64,000 nt of DNA, taken from positions 81,686 through 145,685 of the forward strand of contig CAWEWR010000022.1 in NCBI GenBank assembly GCA_963812675.1. The letters are read 5' to 3'. The DNA is from AP-15 sp963812675. Lineage in GTDB: Bacteria; Pseudomonadota; Alphaproteobacteria; ATCC43930; CGMCC-115725. A program made the position numbers and the translations under genes. Shown in pieces: positions 25,298 to 34,428 of the stretch (the first letter of the stretch is position 1; every line of letters starts with the position of its first letter). The notes below the pieces were generated by a model. It was given only the letters and a program-made list of their open reading frames with translations. It searched no databases and was not told the DNA's origin.

Positions 25298-26083
25298 GTG
25301 CCGAAATTCGCCGCCAATCTCAGCTTCATCTTTCAGGAAGTCGGGTTTCTCGACCGTTTCGCCGCCGCTGCCGCCTGCGGCTTTAAGGGGGTCGAGTATC
25401 TTTCGCCCTATGAGCATCCGCCGGAGGTCATCGCCGAGCAGCTGAACCGGCACGGGCTCGTGCAGGCGCTGTTCAACATGCCGCCTGGCGACTGGGCGGC
25501 GGGCGAGCGCGGCACTGCTGCCTTGGCCGGGCGCGAGCAGGAATTCCGTGACGGGATCGAACAGGCGCTCGGCTACGCCAAGGCAACGAACTGCAAGCTT
25601 CTGCACGCGATGGCGGGGGTATTGCCGGCCGGAAGCGATCGCGCCGCCGCGGAACGCGTCTATGTCGCGAATTTGCGGCATGCGGCCGAGCGGCTGGCGC
25701 GCGAAGGCATCACCGTCATCATCGAGCCGATCAACAACCGCGACATCCCGGGCTATTTCCTCAACACGACGACCCAGGCGATGTCGGTTATCGAGCGGGT
25801 CGGGCACTCCAACCTCAAGCTGCAGCTCGACCTCTACCATGTGCAGATCATGGAGGGTGATCTCGCGCACCGCATCCGCACACTCGCCGGCCACTATCCG
25901 CATGTGCAGATCGCCGGCAATCCCGGCCGGCACGAGCCCGATGTCGGCGAGATCAACTACCCGTTCCTGTTCGATTTGTTCGACGAGCTCGGCTATTCGG
26001 GCTGGATCGGCTGCGAGTATCGCCCCAAGGGCGAGACGCGCGCGGGCCTCGGCTGGGCAAAACGCTACGGTATCCAGGGCTGA
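25298..26083 (+). CDS. otnI: 2-oxo-tetronate isomerase (hydroxypyruvate isomerase family)
   Basis: A 261-residue TIM-barrel sugar isomerase of the Hyi/OtnI family. Characteristic pieces are NLSFIFQEVGFLDRFAAAAA, VEYLSPYEHPPE, FNMPPGDWAAGERG, the metal-binding Glu in VIIEPINNRDIPGYFL, and HVQIAGNPGRHEPDVGEINY. It converts 2-oxo-tetronate to 3-oxo-tetronate, between DenD and OtnK. The pathway neighbours favour this over hydroxypyruvate isomerase. GTG 25298 follows AAGGA. It precedes denD by only 3 bases. Confidence 0.88.
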   Translation: MPKFAANLSFIFQEVGFLDRFAAAAACGFKGVEYLSPYEHPPEVIAEQLNRHGLVQALFNMPPGDWAAGERGTAALAGREQEFRDGIEQALGYAKATNCKLLHAMAGVLPAGSDRAAAERVYVANLRHAAERLAREGITVIIEPINNRDIPGYFLNTTTQAMSVIERVGHSNLKLQLDLYHVQIMEGDLAHRIRTLAGHYPHVQIAGNPGRHEPDVGEINYPFLFDLFDELGYSGWIGCEYRPKGETRAGLGWAKRYGIQG

Positions 26084-26086
26084 ACG

Positions 26087-27052
26087 ATGCGCGTCGTCAT
26101 AACGGGCGGTTGCGGATTTCTCGGCCAGCGGGTCGCGTTGCAGCTGCTCGCGCGGCGTGATGTGGACGAGCTCGTTCTGTTCGACAATGCGCCCTCGACC
26201 CCGCCATTGCCGGACGACAAAAGGCTGAAGGTCGTGACCGGCGATATCGCCGACGGTGAGGCGGTGCGCCGGGTAATCTCGGCCGGCGCGGCTTCGGTGT
26301 TTCACCTCGCCGCGGTGGTCAGCGGCCAAGCCGAAGCCGATACCGACCTCGGTTATCGCGTCAACCTCGACGGGACGCGCGCCGTGCTCGACGCCTGCCG
26401 CGCTCTCGGCACCTGCCCGCGCGTGGTGTTCGCCAGCTCGCTCGCAGTCTATGGCGGTGCGCTGCCGCCGGCGGTGGGCGATGAGACGCCTCTAACGCCG
26501 CAGACCTCATACGGGACGCAGAAGGCAATCGGCGAATTGCTGGTCAACGACTACAGCCGCAAGGGATTTGTCGACGGCCGCGCGGTCCGGTTACCAACTG
26601 TCGTCGTGCGGCCGGGCCGGCCCAACCGCGCCGCCTCGACCTTTGCCTCCTCGATGATCCGAGAGCCGCTCGCCGGTCGCGAAGCGGTCTGTCCCGTGTC
26701 GCCCGAAACGGTCATGGCACTGGCATCACCGCGGCGTATCGTGGCTGGCCTGGTGCACGCCCACGATCTACCCGCCGGTGCGTTCGGCGCGAGCCGGTCG
26801 TTGCAACTCCCCGGCTTCTCGGTGGCGGTTGGCGAGATGGCCGCCGCGGTCCGCCGTACCGGCGGTGAGACGGCCTATGCGCGCATCCGCTGGCAGCCCG
26901 ACCCGCAGATCCAGCGGATCATCTCCGGCTGGCCGCAAAAGCTCCTTGCATCGCGCGCTGAAGCACTCGGTTTTTCCGCCGACACTGGCATCGACGAGGC
27001 GGTCCAGGCCTTTATCGAGGACGACCTTGAGATGCAGAAGCAGCTCGGTTAG
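26087..27052 (+). CDS. denD: D-erythronate dehydrogenase (NAD-dependent epimerase/dehydratase family)
   Basis: A 321-residue extended short-chain dehydrogenase. It has the Rossmann motif GGCGFLGQRVA, the active-site Ser/Tyr-x3-Lys (FASSLAVYG, SYGTQKA) and the family motif LPTVVVRPGRPNRAASTFAS. This pattern, with the otn genes, matches DenD, which oxidises D-erythronate to 2-oxo-tetronate. The fourth step, the OtnC aldolase that decarboxylates 3-oxo-tetronate 4-phosphate, is absent here. The 3' end overlaps the convergent antiporter gene by 41 bases. Confidence 0.87.
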   Translation: MRVVITGGCGFLGQRVALQLLARRDVDELVLFDNAPSTPPLPDDKRLKVVTGDIADGEAVRRVISAGAASVFHLAAVVSGQAEADTDLGYRVNLDGTRAVLDACRALGTCPRVVFASSLAVYGGALPPAVGDETPLTPQTSYGTQKAIGELLVNDYSRKGFVDGRAVRLPTVVVRPGRPNRAASTFASSMIREPLAGREAVCPVSPETVMALASPRRIVAGLVHAHDLPAGAFGASRSLQLPGFSVAVGEMAAAVRRTGGETAYARIRWQPDPQIQRIISGWPQKLLASRAEALGFSADTGIDEAVQAFIEDDLEMQKQLG

Positions 27053-28835
27053 CGGATCTGAACCAACCGGCAATCCGGGGCAGGTATTGGAGCCAAAAGC
27101 GCCACGGGTGAACCGAGGCCGGCTCGAGTTCGACGCCGACCTGAGTGATCGTGTCCCCTTGCATGTCACGCACGATTAGTTCCACCGCGCCGAAGCGCGT
27201 CCGGTCGCCGACCGCGGGGGTCCCGCCGAACCTGTCGGCCAAAAACTCTGCGAGGGTCACGGCGCCGTCGGAGGCCGCTGCCGGATCATAGAGGTGCGCG
27301 ATCGCGGCGAGTGCGGTAGATCCCTCGAACGCAAACTCGCCGAGCAGCCCCCGCTCCTCCGCCCTGCTGCGCCCGGGGCGTGGTCCGAACAGGCGATCGA
27401 GCAGGGCAAGATCCTCCGGGCGTGCCAGCGCGAGCACGTAGTCGCCGGGAGCAAGCGGCGGGGCAGACGCAGCGCTGCGAGCGATCTCATCCCGAATCAC
27501 GACTAGAACACTCGCTGTGGGCGGGAGCGGCAACGCCTCCACGGCTTTGGCGGCGGCCCGGCAGCCCGCCTCCACCCGATAGCCTGCCACTGTGTTCTCG
27601 TCCCCGAGCCGGCCCGGGAGATCGATGTCCAGACGGGCGGCCTGCTGGATCGGCGGCACGTCCAGATCGAACATCCGCGCGGCCGCCGCGACCGTCCAAC
27701 CTTGGAGCATCAGCGATATCAGAACCACAATGAACGCAACGCCGAAGAACATTGCCGCGTCCGGCAGCCCGGCGAGAACCGGAATTATCGCGAGGAAGAT
27801 CGGGACAGCCCCGCGCAGACCCACCCACGAGATGAAGGCTATCTCTGGGCCGGTGTAGCGAAAGAGCAGCAAGCATAGCGCCACCGCCACTGGCCGCGCG
27901 GCCAGGATGAGCACCGCAGCAACGACAAGCGAAGGTCCGAGTATCGGAACCAGGGCGCTCGGCTTGACGAGCAGGCCCAGCATGAGGAAGAGGACGATCT
28001 GGCTGAGCCAGGCAAAGGCGTCAAACGCTTGATTGATGACCTGACTGGCGCGATGACGGTGACTGCCCAATATGAGACCCGCCAGATAGGCGGCTAGAAA
28101 CCCGCTTGCACCAGCTGATTGGGCGGCACCGAAGAGGGCGGTAACCCCTGCAAGCGCGAGAATGGCATACAACCCTGACGTCGCTTGCAGACGATTGACG
28201 AGAGCGAGCAGCAGATAGCCGCCGCCGATGCCGAAGGCGGTTCCCCCTACAATCTCTCGGGCCAATAGCACCACAATGTGGGATGCGGCCAAAGGCGCCG
28301 GGGCGACGAGCAGATCGACCAGGAGCAGCGTGAGCAAAATCGAGATCGGGTCATTGATACCGGACTCGATCTCGAGGATGGCAGCGACACGCGCCCGCAA
28401 CTCGATACGGCGCAAATGGAGCAGCGCGGAGACGGCCGCCGCGTCAGTCGGCGCCACAATCGCGCCGATCAGCAACCCCCGCACCCAGGAGGTGGAAAAT
28501 AGCAGTACCGCCGCCGCCCCGACGATTGCGGCCGTGACGATTACGCCGATCGTGGCAAGAGCGAGAGACGGCCACAGCGCCCGCCGGACATCCTTCGGAT
28601 CGGTGCGTAACCCGCCATCGAAGAGAATAATGGCGAGCGCGATGCTGCCGATCAGATAGGCGGCGTGAAAGTCGTGAAAGAGGATGCCGCCCGGCCCCTC
28701 TTCCCCCGCGAGGATGCCCAGTCCTAGAAAAACCAGCAGTAAGGGAGCCCCGAAACGCGCCGAGAACACGCCGGCGAAAATGCTCAGCAGCACCAATGCG
28801 CTGCCGAGCAGGATCAGGTGATGGCTGGCTTCCAC
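27012..28835 (-). CDS. Potassium/proton antiporter, CPA1 family (CvrA/NhaP2-like)
   Basis: A 607-residue protein. The N-terminal 390 residues form 12 or 13 membrane segments with the ion-binding motif ESGINDP and the Asp-containing GAIVAPTDAAAVSA of CPA1 exchangers. The C-terminal cytoplasmic part holds a TrkA-C-like domain (LAPGDYVLALARPEDLALLD) and a CorC/HlyC-like domain (LAEFLADRFGG then ELIVRDMQGD). This is the NhaP2/CvrA layout, exporting K+ in exchange for H+ under ligand control. GTG 28835 is the start. It lies downstream of kup on the same strand (137 bases apart), so K+ uptake and export genes are paired. Confidence 0.9.
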   Translation of the reverse strand: MEASHHLILLGSALVLLSIFAGVFSARFGAPLLLVFLGLGILAGEEGPGGILFHDFHAAYLIGSIALAIILFDGGLRTDPKDVRRALWPSLALATIGVIVTAAIVGAAAVLLFSTSWVRGLLIGAIVAPTDAAAVSALLHLRRIELRARVAAILEIESGINDPISILLTLLLVDLLVAPAPLAASHIVVLLAREIVGGTAFGIGGGYLLLALVNRLQATSGLYAILALAGVTALFGAAQSAGASGFLAAYLAGLILGSHRHRASQVINQAFDAFAWLSQIVLFLMLGLLVKPSALVPILGPSLVVAAVLILAARPVAVALCLLLFRYTGPEIAFISWVGLRGAVPIFLAIIPVLAGLPDAAMFFGVAFIVVLISLMLQGWTVAAAARMFDLDVPPIQQAARLDIDLPGRLGDENTVAGYRVEAGCRAAAKAVEALPLPPTASVLVVIRDEIARSAASAPPLAPGDYVLALARPEDLALLDRLFGPRPGRSRAEERGLLGEFAFEGSTALAAIAHLYDPAAASDGAVTLAEFLADRFGGTPAVGDRTRFGAVELIVRDMQGDTITQVGVELEPASVHPWRFWLQYLPRIAGWFRSANRAASASQGRPR

Positions 28836-28972
28836 CGCTTGACCGGTGAGCGGAGTTGGGTGGTACCGCTGGTCCGCACTCCGGTCTGCTTGCCGGGGGC
28901 CATCGGCTTTCTCCTCACGTCTCTAGCTGGCTTTGGCTAAACTCTCCGCGTGCGGTATTGCGATGGCGTCAC

Positions 28973-30880
28973 TCAGATCTCGACTTCGAGGCCCATCTCG
29001 ACGACCTGTCCCGTAGGCACGCCGAAATAGGCGGCAGGCAGATTGGCATTGAGGTGCATCGCGGCAAAGAGCCGCTCTCGCCATACGGCCATCCCAGGCA
29101 CCTTGCCGATCGGGATGACCATGACCCTTCGCGAATAAAAGGTGATCCGCTCCGGGTCGATGCCGCGCAGATCGGGGTAGCGGCAAGCAAGCTTTAGCCC
29201 CTCCATCACGTTGGGGTGTTCCATAAACCCGAAATGCAGGGTGACCCGCATAATGCCGGCACCGACCGGCGCGAGCTTTACGCGCTGGTCCGGCTCGACG
29301 CGCGGCGCATCGCTGCTGACCGCCGAGACCAGCAATACACACTCGTGCAGAACGCGATTGTGCTTCAGGTGATGCGTCAAGGCGAGCGGTATGCCCGAGC
29401 TTCCCGCAGTGAAGATCGCGGCGGCTCCGGGCAGGCGGAGGGGCGGGTTCTCGAGCACCCAGTCGACAAACTCGTCCTCGCGCTGCCGCATTCCCGTTCG
29501 TTGGCGTTCGAGCATCTGGTATCCCGTGCGCCAGGTCAGCATCAGGAACGCGACGACGCACGCCAACAGAAGCGGGAACCAGCCGCCCGCGAGCAGCTTT
29601 GTCGCGTTGGCGGCTACGAAGATAAGTTCCACGACAAGCAGCGATCCGTTAACGGCCGCAACGGCGAGCGGGTTGTAGCCCCATTGCAGGGCGACCAGGG
29701 CTGCCAGGACCGTGGTGATCGCCATCAGCATCGAGACGGCGATGCCGTAGGCGCCCCCGAGCGCGTCGGAGGAGGCGAACGTGATGACCGCCCCGAGCGT
29801 GCCGGCGGCGAGCAGCCAATTGACCATCGGCATGTAGATCTGCCCCTTTTCGTGGCTCGCCGTATGGAGCACCCGCATGCGCGGCAGAAAGCCGAGCTGG
29901 ATCGCCTGCTGGGTCAACGAGTACGCGCCGGAGATGATCGCTTGCGAAGCGATGATGGTGGCCACCGTCGCGAACCCCACCATCGGATAATGGAGCCATC
30001 CTGGCGCGAGCAGATAGAATGGATTTTCGATGGCGCCGGGGTCGGCCAGGAGCAGTGCTCCCTGGCCGAAATAATTCAAGACCAGAGCGGGCAAGACGAC
30101 CGCGAACCAGCCGAGGCGAACCGGCAAGCGGCCGAAATGCCCCATATCCGCATACATTGCCTCGGCGCCGGTGACCGTGAGAAAGGCGGCGCCGAGCACG
30201 GCAAAACCGATGCCCGGTCCCGCATGGAGCAAGTAGATCAGGGCATGATGCGGGCTCAGTGCGCCCAGGATCTCCGGTGCGGCAATGATCCCGCGCAGGC
30301 CGAGCACGCCGATCGCGAGAAACCAGATCAGCATTACCGGCCCGAAGATGTTGCCGATAAACGCCGTTCCCTTGCGTTGCACCAGGAACAGGCCAACCAG
30401 GATCGCGATGCTGATCGGGACGACGACAGGGGCGAGTTGGGGGGCGTCGAGCTTGAGGCCCTCCACGGCGCTGAGCACTGAGATGGCTGGTGTGATGACG
30501 CCGTCGCCATAGAGCAGCGCGGCTCCGACCAACCCGACGATCAGAAGCGAAGCACGCCAGCTCCCGGCCGGCGCACGCCGGACATCGAGAAGCGCCAACA
30601 GCGCGATGATGCCGCCCTCGCCGCGGTTGTCGGCGCGCATGATGAGGATCGCGTATTTGAACGAGACGATCACGATCAGCGACCACAGGATTACCGACGC
30701 GATCCCGATGATGGTTTCGGGCGTGATCGCTCCGGAGGCATCTGCGGCCTGCTTGAACCCATAGAGGGGGCTGGTGCCGATGTCGCCGTAGACGATGCCG
30801 AGAGCCGCGAGGGTCGCGCCCGCGGGCACTTGCCGGGCTTCAATCCGGGGCAGCGCCGCCGCTTGAAGGGTTCTGGCCAT
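28973..30880 (-). CDS. kup: KUP-family potassium uptake transporter
   Basis: A 635-residue H+/K+ symporter. The diagnostic N-terminal GIVYGDIGTSPLYGFKQA is at about residues 27-44, and 12 membrane segments run to about 440. ADNRGEGGIIALLAL and GDGVITPAISVLSA are further KUP signatures. The C-terminal cytoplasmic domain ends RERLFAAMHLNANLPAAYFG. ATG 30880 behind GGGGAGGAC is chosen; an upstream frame of 59 codons lacks a ribosome site and family similarity. It is divergent from the mscS-like gene and upstream of the antiporter, forming an osmotic/K+ homeostasis cluster. Confidence 0.93.
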   Translation of the reverse strand: MARTLQAAALPRIEARQVPAGATLAALGIVYGDIGTSPLYGFKQAADASGAITPETIIGIASVILWSLIVIVSFKYAILIMRADNRGEGGIIALLALLDVRRAPAGSWRASLLIVGLVGAALLYGDGVITPAISVLSAVEGLKLDAPQLAPVVVPISIAILVGLFLVQRKGTAFIGNIFGPVMLIWFLAIGVLGLRGIIAAPEILGALSPHHALIYLLHAGPGIGFAVLGAAFLTVTGAEAMYADMGHFGRLPVRLGWFAVVLPALVLNYFGQGALLLADPGAIENPFYLLAPGWLHYPMVGFATVATIIASQAIISGAYSLTQQAIQLGFLPRMRVLHTASHEKGQIYMPMVNWLLAAGTLGAVITFASSDALGGAYGIAVSMLMAITTVLAALVALQWGYNPLAVAAVNGSLLVVELIFVAANATKLLAGGWFPLLLACVVAFLMLTWRTGYQMLERQRTGMRQREDEFVDWVLENPPLRLPGAAAIFTAGSSGIPLALTHHLKHNRVLHECVLLVSAVSSDAPRVEPDQRVKLAPVGAGIMRVTLHFGFMEHPNVMEGLKLACRYPDLRGIDPERITFYSRRVMVIPIGKVPGMAVWRERLFAAMHLNANLPAAYFGVPTGQVVEMGLEVEI

Positions 30881-30993
30881 TGCTGCGTCCTCCCCTACCT
30901 CCGCAAGTTTGAGCCGAAACTCCCGCAAAGGAAACAGATGCTTGCCGGATCTCGCGATCACTCCTGCGGTCGCTTTGTAACCGTTCTCGTGCG

Positions 30994-32394
30994 ATGATCG
31001 GCGGTGTAGGGAACAGGGCCGACGGCGGCCGGGAGGCGAGGATCGACGCGGTCTCATTTTTGCAGAACGTGGTGGCGCATTTCGAGCAGCTGGAAAGGCA
31101 TCTGCTCGATGAAATTCTCGTATTTGCCAATCTGATCCAAATTCCCGCCGTCATCCTGACGGGCGGCGTCGCTTGGCTCGTCTGCCGGCCGATACGCCGC
31201 TGGGCCAAGCTCTGGGTGGAGCGGGTTCCGGAGCACCACCATCTCGACTGGGTCGTGTCTCACCGGTCGTGGGTGACCGATAGGCTGGTCCCGCTGATCA
31301 CGCCCGTGGCTTGGGCCATCGGGCTATGGATCGCTGTCGCGGTCGCCGAGCGCGCCGGCTGGCCGCACGCGGTCACCCAGACCGCCGTCAATTTGCTGCT
31401 TGCATGGCTGGTGATCCGGCTCGCGGCTGCTGTCGTTCCCTATGCCGCGCTGGCGCGGCTGATCGCGGTGCTCGCCTGGGTGGTGGCCGCGCTCAATATC
31501 GTGCATCTGCTCGGGCCGACGCTCGATTTGCTCGACAGCGTCGCGGTCGTCGTGGGCGGGCTCAGAGTCTCGATCCTGACGGTCGTCAAGGGCGTGCTCT
31601 CGCTCGCCATGCTGCTGTGGACCGCCACCGTCGCTTCCAACCTGTTCGAACGGCGCATCACCCGCGTTTCCGAAATCACCCCCCGCGCACGGGTGCTCCT
31701 CGGCAAGCTGCTTAAGGCGACCCTGGTCACTCTGGCCGTGGTGCTCTCGCTGACCAGCATCGGTATCGATCTGACGACCTTCGCGCTGTTCACCGGAGCG
31801 CTCGGGGTCGGTGTCGGTCTAGGCTTGCAGCGGACCGTCTCGAACCTGTTCAGCGGGATCGTTCTGCTATTGGACAAGTCGATCAAGCCGGGCGACGTGA
31901 TCGAGGTGGGCGGCACCTATGGTTGGGTCTCCTCGCTCGGTGCGCGCTATGTAGCGGTAGAGACGCGCGACGGCACGGAGTTTCTGATCCCAAACGAGGA
32001 CATTATCACCCATCAGGTGGTCAATTGGTCGCACAAGAGCGACCGTGTAAGGCTGAAAGTGCCGGTGCGCGTGCCGCACGATTCCGACCTCGATCAGGCG
32101 CTCGCGCTGATGCGCGAGGCGGCGAGCTATCCGGAGCGCGTCTTGGCGCTGCCGGCGCCGAACGCCTTGATCATGGCCTTTGGCGAGAGTGCGATCGAGC
32201 TCGAACTGCGGTTCTGGATCCAGGATGCCCAGAATGGCGTTCATAATGTAAAGAGCCAAGTCCTCTACGAGATCTGGCGCTTGTTTCAGCAGCAAGGCAT
32301 TCGCATTCCGTACCCGAAGCGGGATCTTTATGTACGCTCTGATGCGCCGGCCACTTTAGCCGAGGCTGCCGATCGGCGACATCGCCGATCATGA
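30994..32394 (+). CDS. Mechanosensitive ion channel (MscS family)
   Basis: A 466-residue protein with five or six membrane segments. The pore-lining helix is TGALGVGVGLGLQRTVSNLFSGI (given in two parts: TGALGVGVGLGLQ, then RTVSNLFSGI), followed by the beta domain KPGDVIEVGGTYGWV and FLIPNEDIIT, then the mixed C-terminal domain. It would open on membrane tension to release solutes during hypo-osmotic shock. The exact start is uncertain: ATG 30994 is used, but GGGAGGCGAGG near 31030 could serve a later non-ATG start. It diverges from kup. Confidence 0.9.
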   Translation: MIGGVGNRADGGREARIDAVSFLQNVVAHFEQLERHLLDEILVFANLIQIPAVILTGGVAWLVCRPIRRWAKLWVERVPEHHHLDWVVSHRSWVTDRLVPLITPVAWAIGLWIAVAVAERAGWPHAVTQTAVNLLLAWLVIRLAAAVVPYAALARLIAVLAWVVAALNIVHLLGPTLDLLDSVAVVVGGLRVSILTVVKGVLSLAMLLWTATVASNLFERRITRVSEITPRARVLLGKLLKATLVTLAVVLSLTSIGIDLTTFALFTGALGVGVGLGLQRTVSNLFSGIVLLLDKSIKPGDVIEVGGTYGWVSSLGARYVAVETRDGTEFLIPNEDIITHQVVNWSHKSDRVRLKVPVRVPHDSDLDQALALMREAASYPERVLALPAPNALIMAFGESAIELELRFWIQDAQNGVHNVKSQVLYEIWRLFQQQGIRIPYPKRDLYVRSDAPATLAEAADRRHRRS

Positions 32395-32407
32395 GGCGCT
32401 TGGCGGC

Positions 32408-32593
32408 GCTACCCTCACCCACCAAGCGCCGCGCGCTTGGTCCCCCCTCTCCCGCACTGCGGGAGAGGGCTTTTAGTTGAATGTGTGATAGCCCCTCTCC
32501 CGCACCGCGGGAGAGGGCTTTTAGTTGAATGTGTGATAGCCCCTCTCCCGCACCGCGGGAGAGGGTGGCGAGCGTAGCGAGCCGGGTGAGGGT
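32408..32593. repeat. Palindromic element cluster with a 48-bp tandem repeat, copy D
   Basis: Two exact-length 48-base units (32444-32491 and 32492-32539, differing by one base) are followed by a partial third (32540-32565). Each begins CCCCTCTCCCGCACCGCGGG and ends GTTGAATGTGTGATAG; the first half is a hairpin CCCTCTCCCGC/GCGGGAGAGGG. The outer ends, ACCCTCACCC on the left and GGGTGAGGG on the right, are inverted. The cluster lies between the mscS-like and SDR genes. Confidence 0.85.
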
Positions 32594-32647
32594 CTTGCCG
32601 CGGTTTGGCAATTTACAGAGACGCGCCGGGCGTGGCAATTTGGCGCG

Positions 32648-33403
32648 ATGGCGGGACGGCTCGCAGGTAAACGCGCCCTGGTGACGGCGGCCGGCCAGGG
32701 GATCGGCCGGGCGGCGGCGCTGGCTTTTGCCGCCGAAGGGGCGAGCGTGCTGGCGACCGACATCGCCGAAGACAAGCTGTCCCCGCTCGCCGATGCGCTG
32801 ATCGCAACCCGCCATCTCGATGTGACCGATGAAGCCGAGATCGCGGCGCTAGCGGACGAGCTCGGCCCGCTCGACGTGCTGTTCAATTGTGCCGGCTTTG
32901 TCCACCACGGAACGATCCTCGACGTGGCTCCGGTCGAATGGGACGCTTCCTTCGTCCTCAATGTGCGCTCGATGTACCTGACGACCCGCGCGTTTCTGCC
33001 CAAGATGGTCGAGCGCGGAACCGGCGCCTCGATCATCAACATGTCGTCCACGGTGTCGTCGATCAAAGGCGCGCCGAACCGCTGCGTCTATGCCGCGACC
33101 AAGGCCGCAGTAATCGGGCTGACCAAATCGGTGGCCGCCGATTTCATCGTGTCGGGCATCCGCTGCAATGCGATCTGCCCGGGGACGATCGCGACCCCGT
33201 CGCTCGAAGACCGCATCGCGGCTCAGGGGACCCGGATGGTCGGCGGCAGCGACGCCGCCCGGCGCGCCTTTGTCGAGCGCCAGCCCTTGGGGCGGCTCGG
33301 CACGGCCGAGGAAGTCGCGGCGCTCGCCGTCTATCTCGCTTCGGATGAATCGGCGTTCACCACCGGCGCGGTCCACGTGATCGACGGCGGATTTACGCTC
33401 TGA
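32648..33403 (+). CDS. Short-chain dehydrogenase, 2-keto-3-deoxy-L-fuconate dehydrogenase-like
   Basis: A 251-residue classical SDR. The cofactor motif TAAGQGIGRAAA and the Asp that selects NAD (LATDIAEDK) are at the N-terminus; NCAGFV, the catalytic Ser (INMSSTVSS) and Tyr-x3-Lys (YAATKAA) follow. The C-terminal part SLEDRIAAQG and ERQPLGRLGTAEEVAALAVY matches the DHRS6/LRA5-type branch, which includes 2-keto-3-deoxy-L-fuconate dehydrogenase. The next gene encodes an FAH-type hydrolase that would act on its product, supporting this role in L-fucose/L-rhamnose acid catabolism. Confidence 0.82.
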   Translation: MAGRLAGKRALVTAAGQGIGRAAALAFAAEGASVLATDIAEDKLSPLADALIATRHLDVTDEAEIAALADELGPLDVLFNCAGFVHHGTILDVAPVEWDASFVLNVRSMYLTTRAFLPKMVERGTGASIINMSSTVSSIKGAPNRCVYAATKAAVIGLTKSVAADFIVSGIRCNAICPGTIATPSLEDRIAAQGTRMVGGSDAARRAFVERQPLGRLGTAEEVAALAVYLASDESAFTTGAVHVIDGGFTL

Positions 33404-33422
33404 CGCAGAGAGGAGATTTCCG

Positions 33423-34271
33423 ATGAAGCTTCTTCGCTATGGACCCGCGGGTCAGGAAAAACCGGGGCTGCTCGACCGCGACGGCAAGATCCGCGATCTT
33501 TCCGGTGCGGTTCGCGACATCGACGGCGAAACGCTCGCCCCGGCATCGCTCGACCGGCTACGGCGGCTCGATCCGAGCACCCTGCCGCTGGTGTCCGGCA
33601 CACCGCGGCTCGGCCCTTGCGTCGCGGGGGTATCAAAGCTCGTCGCGATTGGCCTCAACTACCGCGCGCATGCCGCGGAGACCGGGGCGGCGATCCCCAA
33701 GGAACCGATCTTCTTCATGAAGGCGACGACCTCGATCTGCGGTCCGAATGACGACGTGATCATCCCGAAGGGCTCGCAAAAGACCGACTGGGAGGTCGAG
33801 CTCGGCATCGTCATCGGCACCCGGGCGCGGTATGTCCCTGCCCACGATGCGCGCAAATACATCGCCGGCTACTGCATCGTGAACGATGTTTCCGAGCGCG
33901 AATTTCAGATCGAGCGCGGCGGGCAATGGACCAAGGGCAAGAGTGCCGACACCTTCGCCCCGATCGGTCCCTGGGTCGTCACCGCCGACGAGGTGCCCGA
34001 TCCGGGCAAGCTCGGGCTGTGGACCGAGGTCAACGACAAGCGGGTACAGAACAGCAATACCTCCGACCTAATCTTCGGGATCGACGAGATCGTCAGCTAT
34101 GTCAGTCATTTCATGACGTTGCTGCCGGGCGACATCATCCCGACCGGCACGCCCTCGGGTGTCGGCCTTGGCATGAAGCCGCCGCAATTCCTCAAACCCG
34201 GCGACCGCATGCGGCTGTCGGTCGAAGGTTTGGGTGAGCAAAACCAGCGCCTGGTGGCCGTTACCGGCTAG
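33423..34271 (+). CDS. Fumarylacetoacetate hydrolase family protein (probable 2,4-diketo-3-deoxy-L-fuconate hydrolase)
   Basis: A 282-residue FAH-fold hydrolase. Metal-binding acidic residues are in WEVELGIVIG and in the Asp/Glu of NDVSEREFQ; other family motifs are GLNYRAHAAETG, PIFFMKATTSICGPNDDV and PGDIIPTGTPSGVGLGMKPP. It would cleave a C-C bond of a 2,4-diketo acid. The preceding SDR, 19 bases upstream on the same strand, makes the matched oxidation step in the non-phosphorylative L-fuconate/L-rhamnonate route. Acylpyruvase activity is the alternative. ATG 33423 follows GAGGAG. Confidence 0.85.
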   Translation: MKLLRYGPAGQEKPGLLDRDGKIRDLSGAVRDIDGETLAPASLDRLRRLDPSTLPLVSGTPRLGPCVAGVSKLVAIGLNYRAHAAETGAAIPKEPIFFMKATTSICGPNDDVIIPKGSQKTDWEVELGIVIGTRARYVPAHDARKYIAGYCIVNDVSEREFQIERGGQWTKGKSADTFAPIGPWVVTADEVPDPGKLGLWTEVNDKRVQNSNTSDLIFGIDEIVSYVSHFMTLLPGDIIPTGTPSGVGLGMKPPQFLKPGDRMRLSVEGLGEQNQRLVAVTG

Positions 34272-34428
34272 CCGCCGGCAGCACCTTGGCGGCCTATGGT
34301 TGGGGCGGCACGATCGAATCAAATGGGGGGCGCTAGCGCCATGTGAGTGCTAGCGCAATGCGGCGGATTTACGCTATGATTTAGTGTTTCACGTGCTCGC
34401 CCCATTCAATTCCACGTTTAGAGGACCC

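Noticed and set aside
29216..30481. A 421-codon plus-strand frame
   Set aside because: It lies opposite kup, is rich in charged residues as a shadow of hydrophobic codons, and has no start signal.
32444..32565. Tandem 48-base units as a possible CRISPR array
   Set aside because: There are no variable spacers: the whole unit repeats, including the part between hairpins, and no cas genes are nearby.
34384..34428. An earlier start for the double cold-shock protein
   Set aside because: The extra 15 residues precede a good ribosome site for ATG 34429 and are unlike cold-shock protein N-termini.
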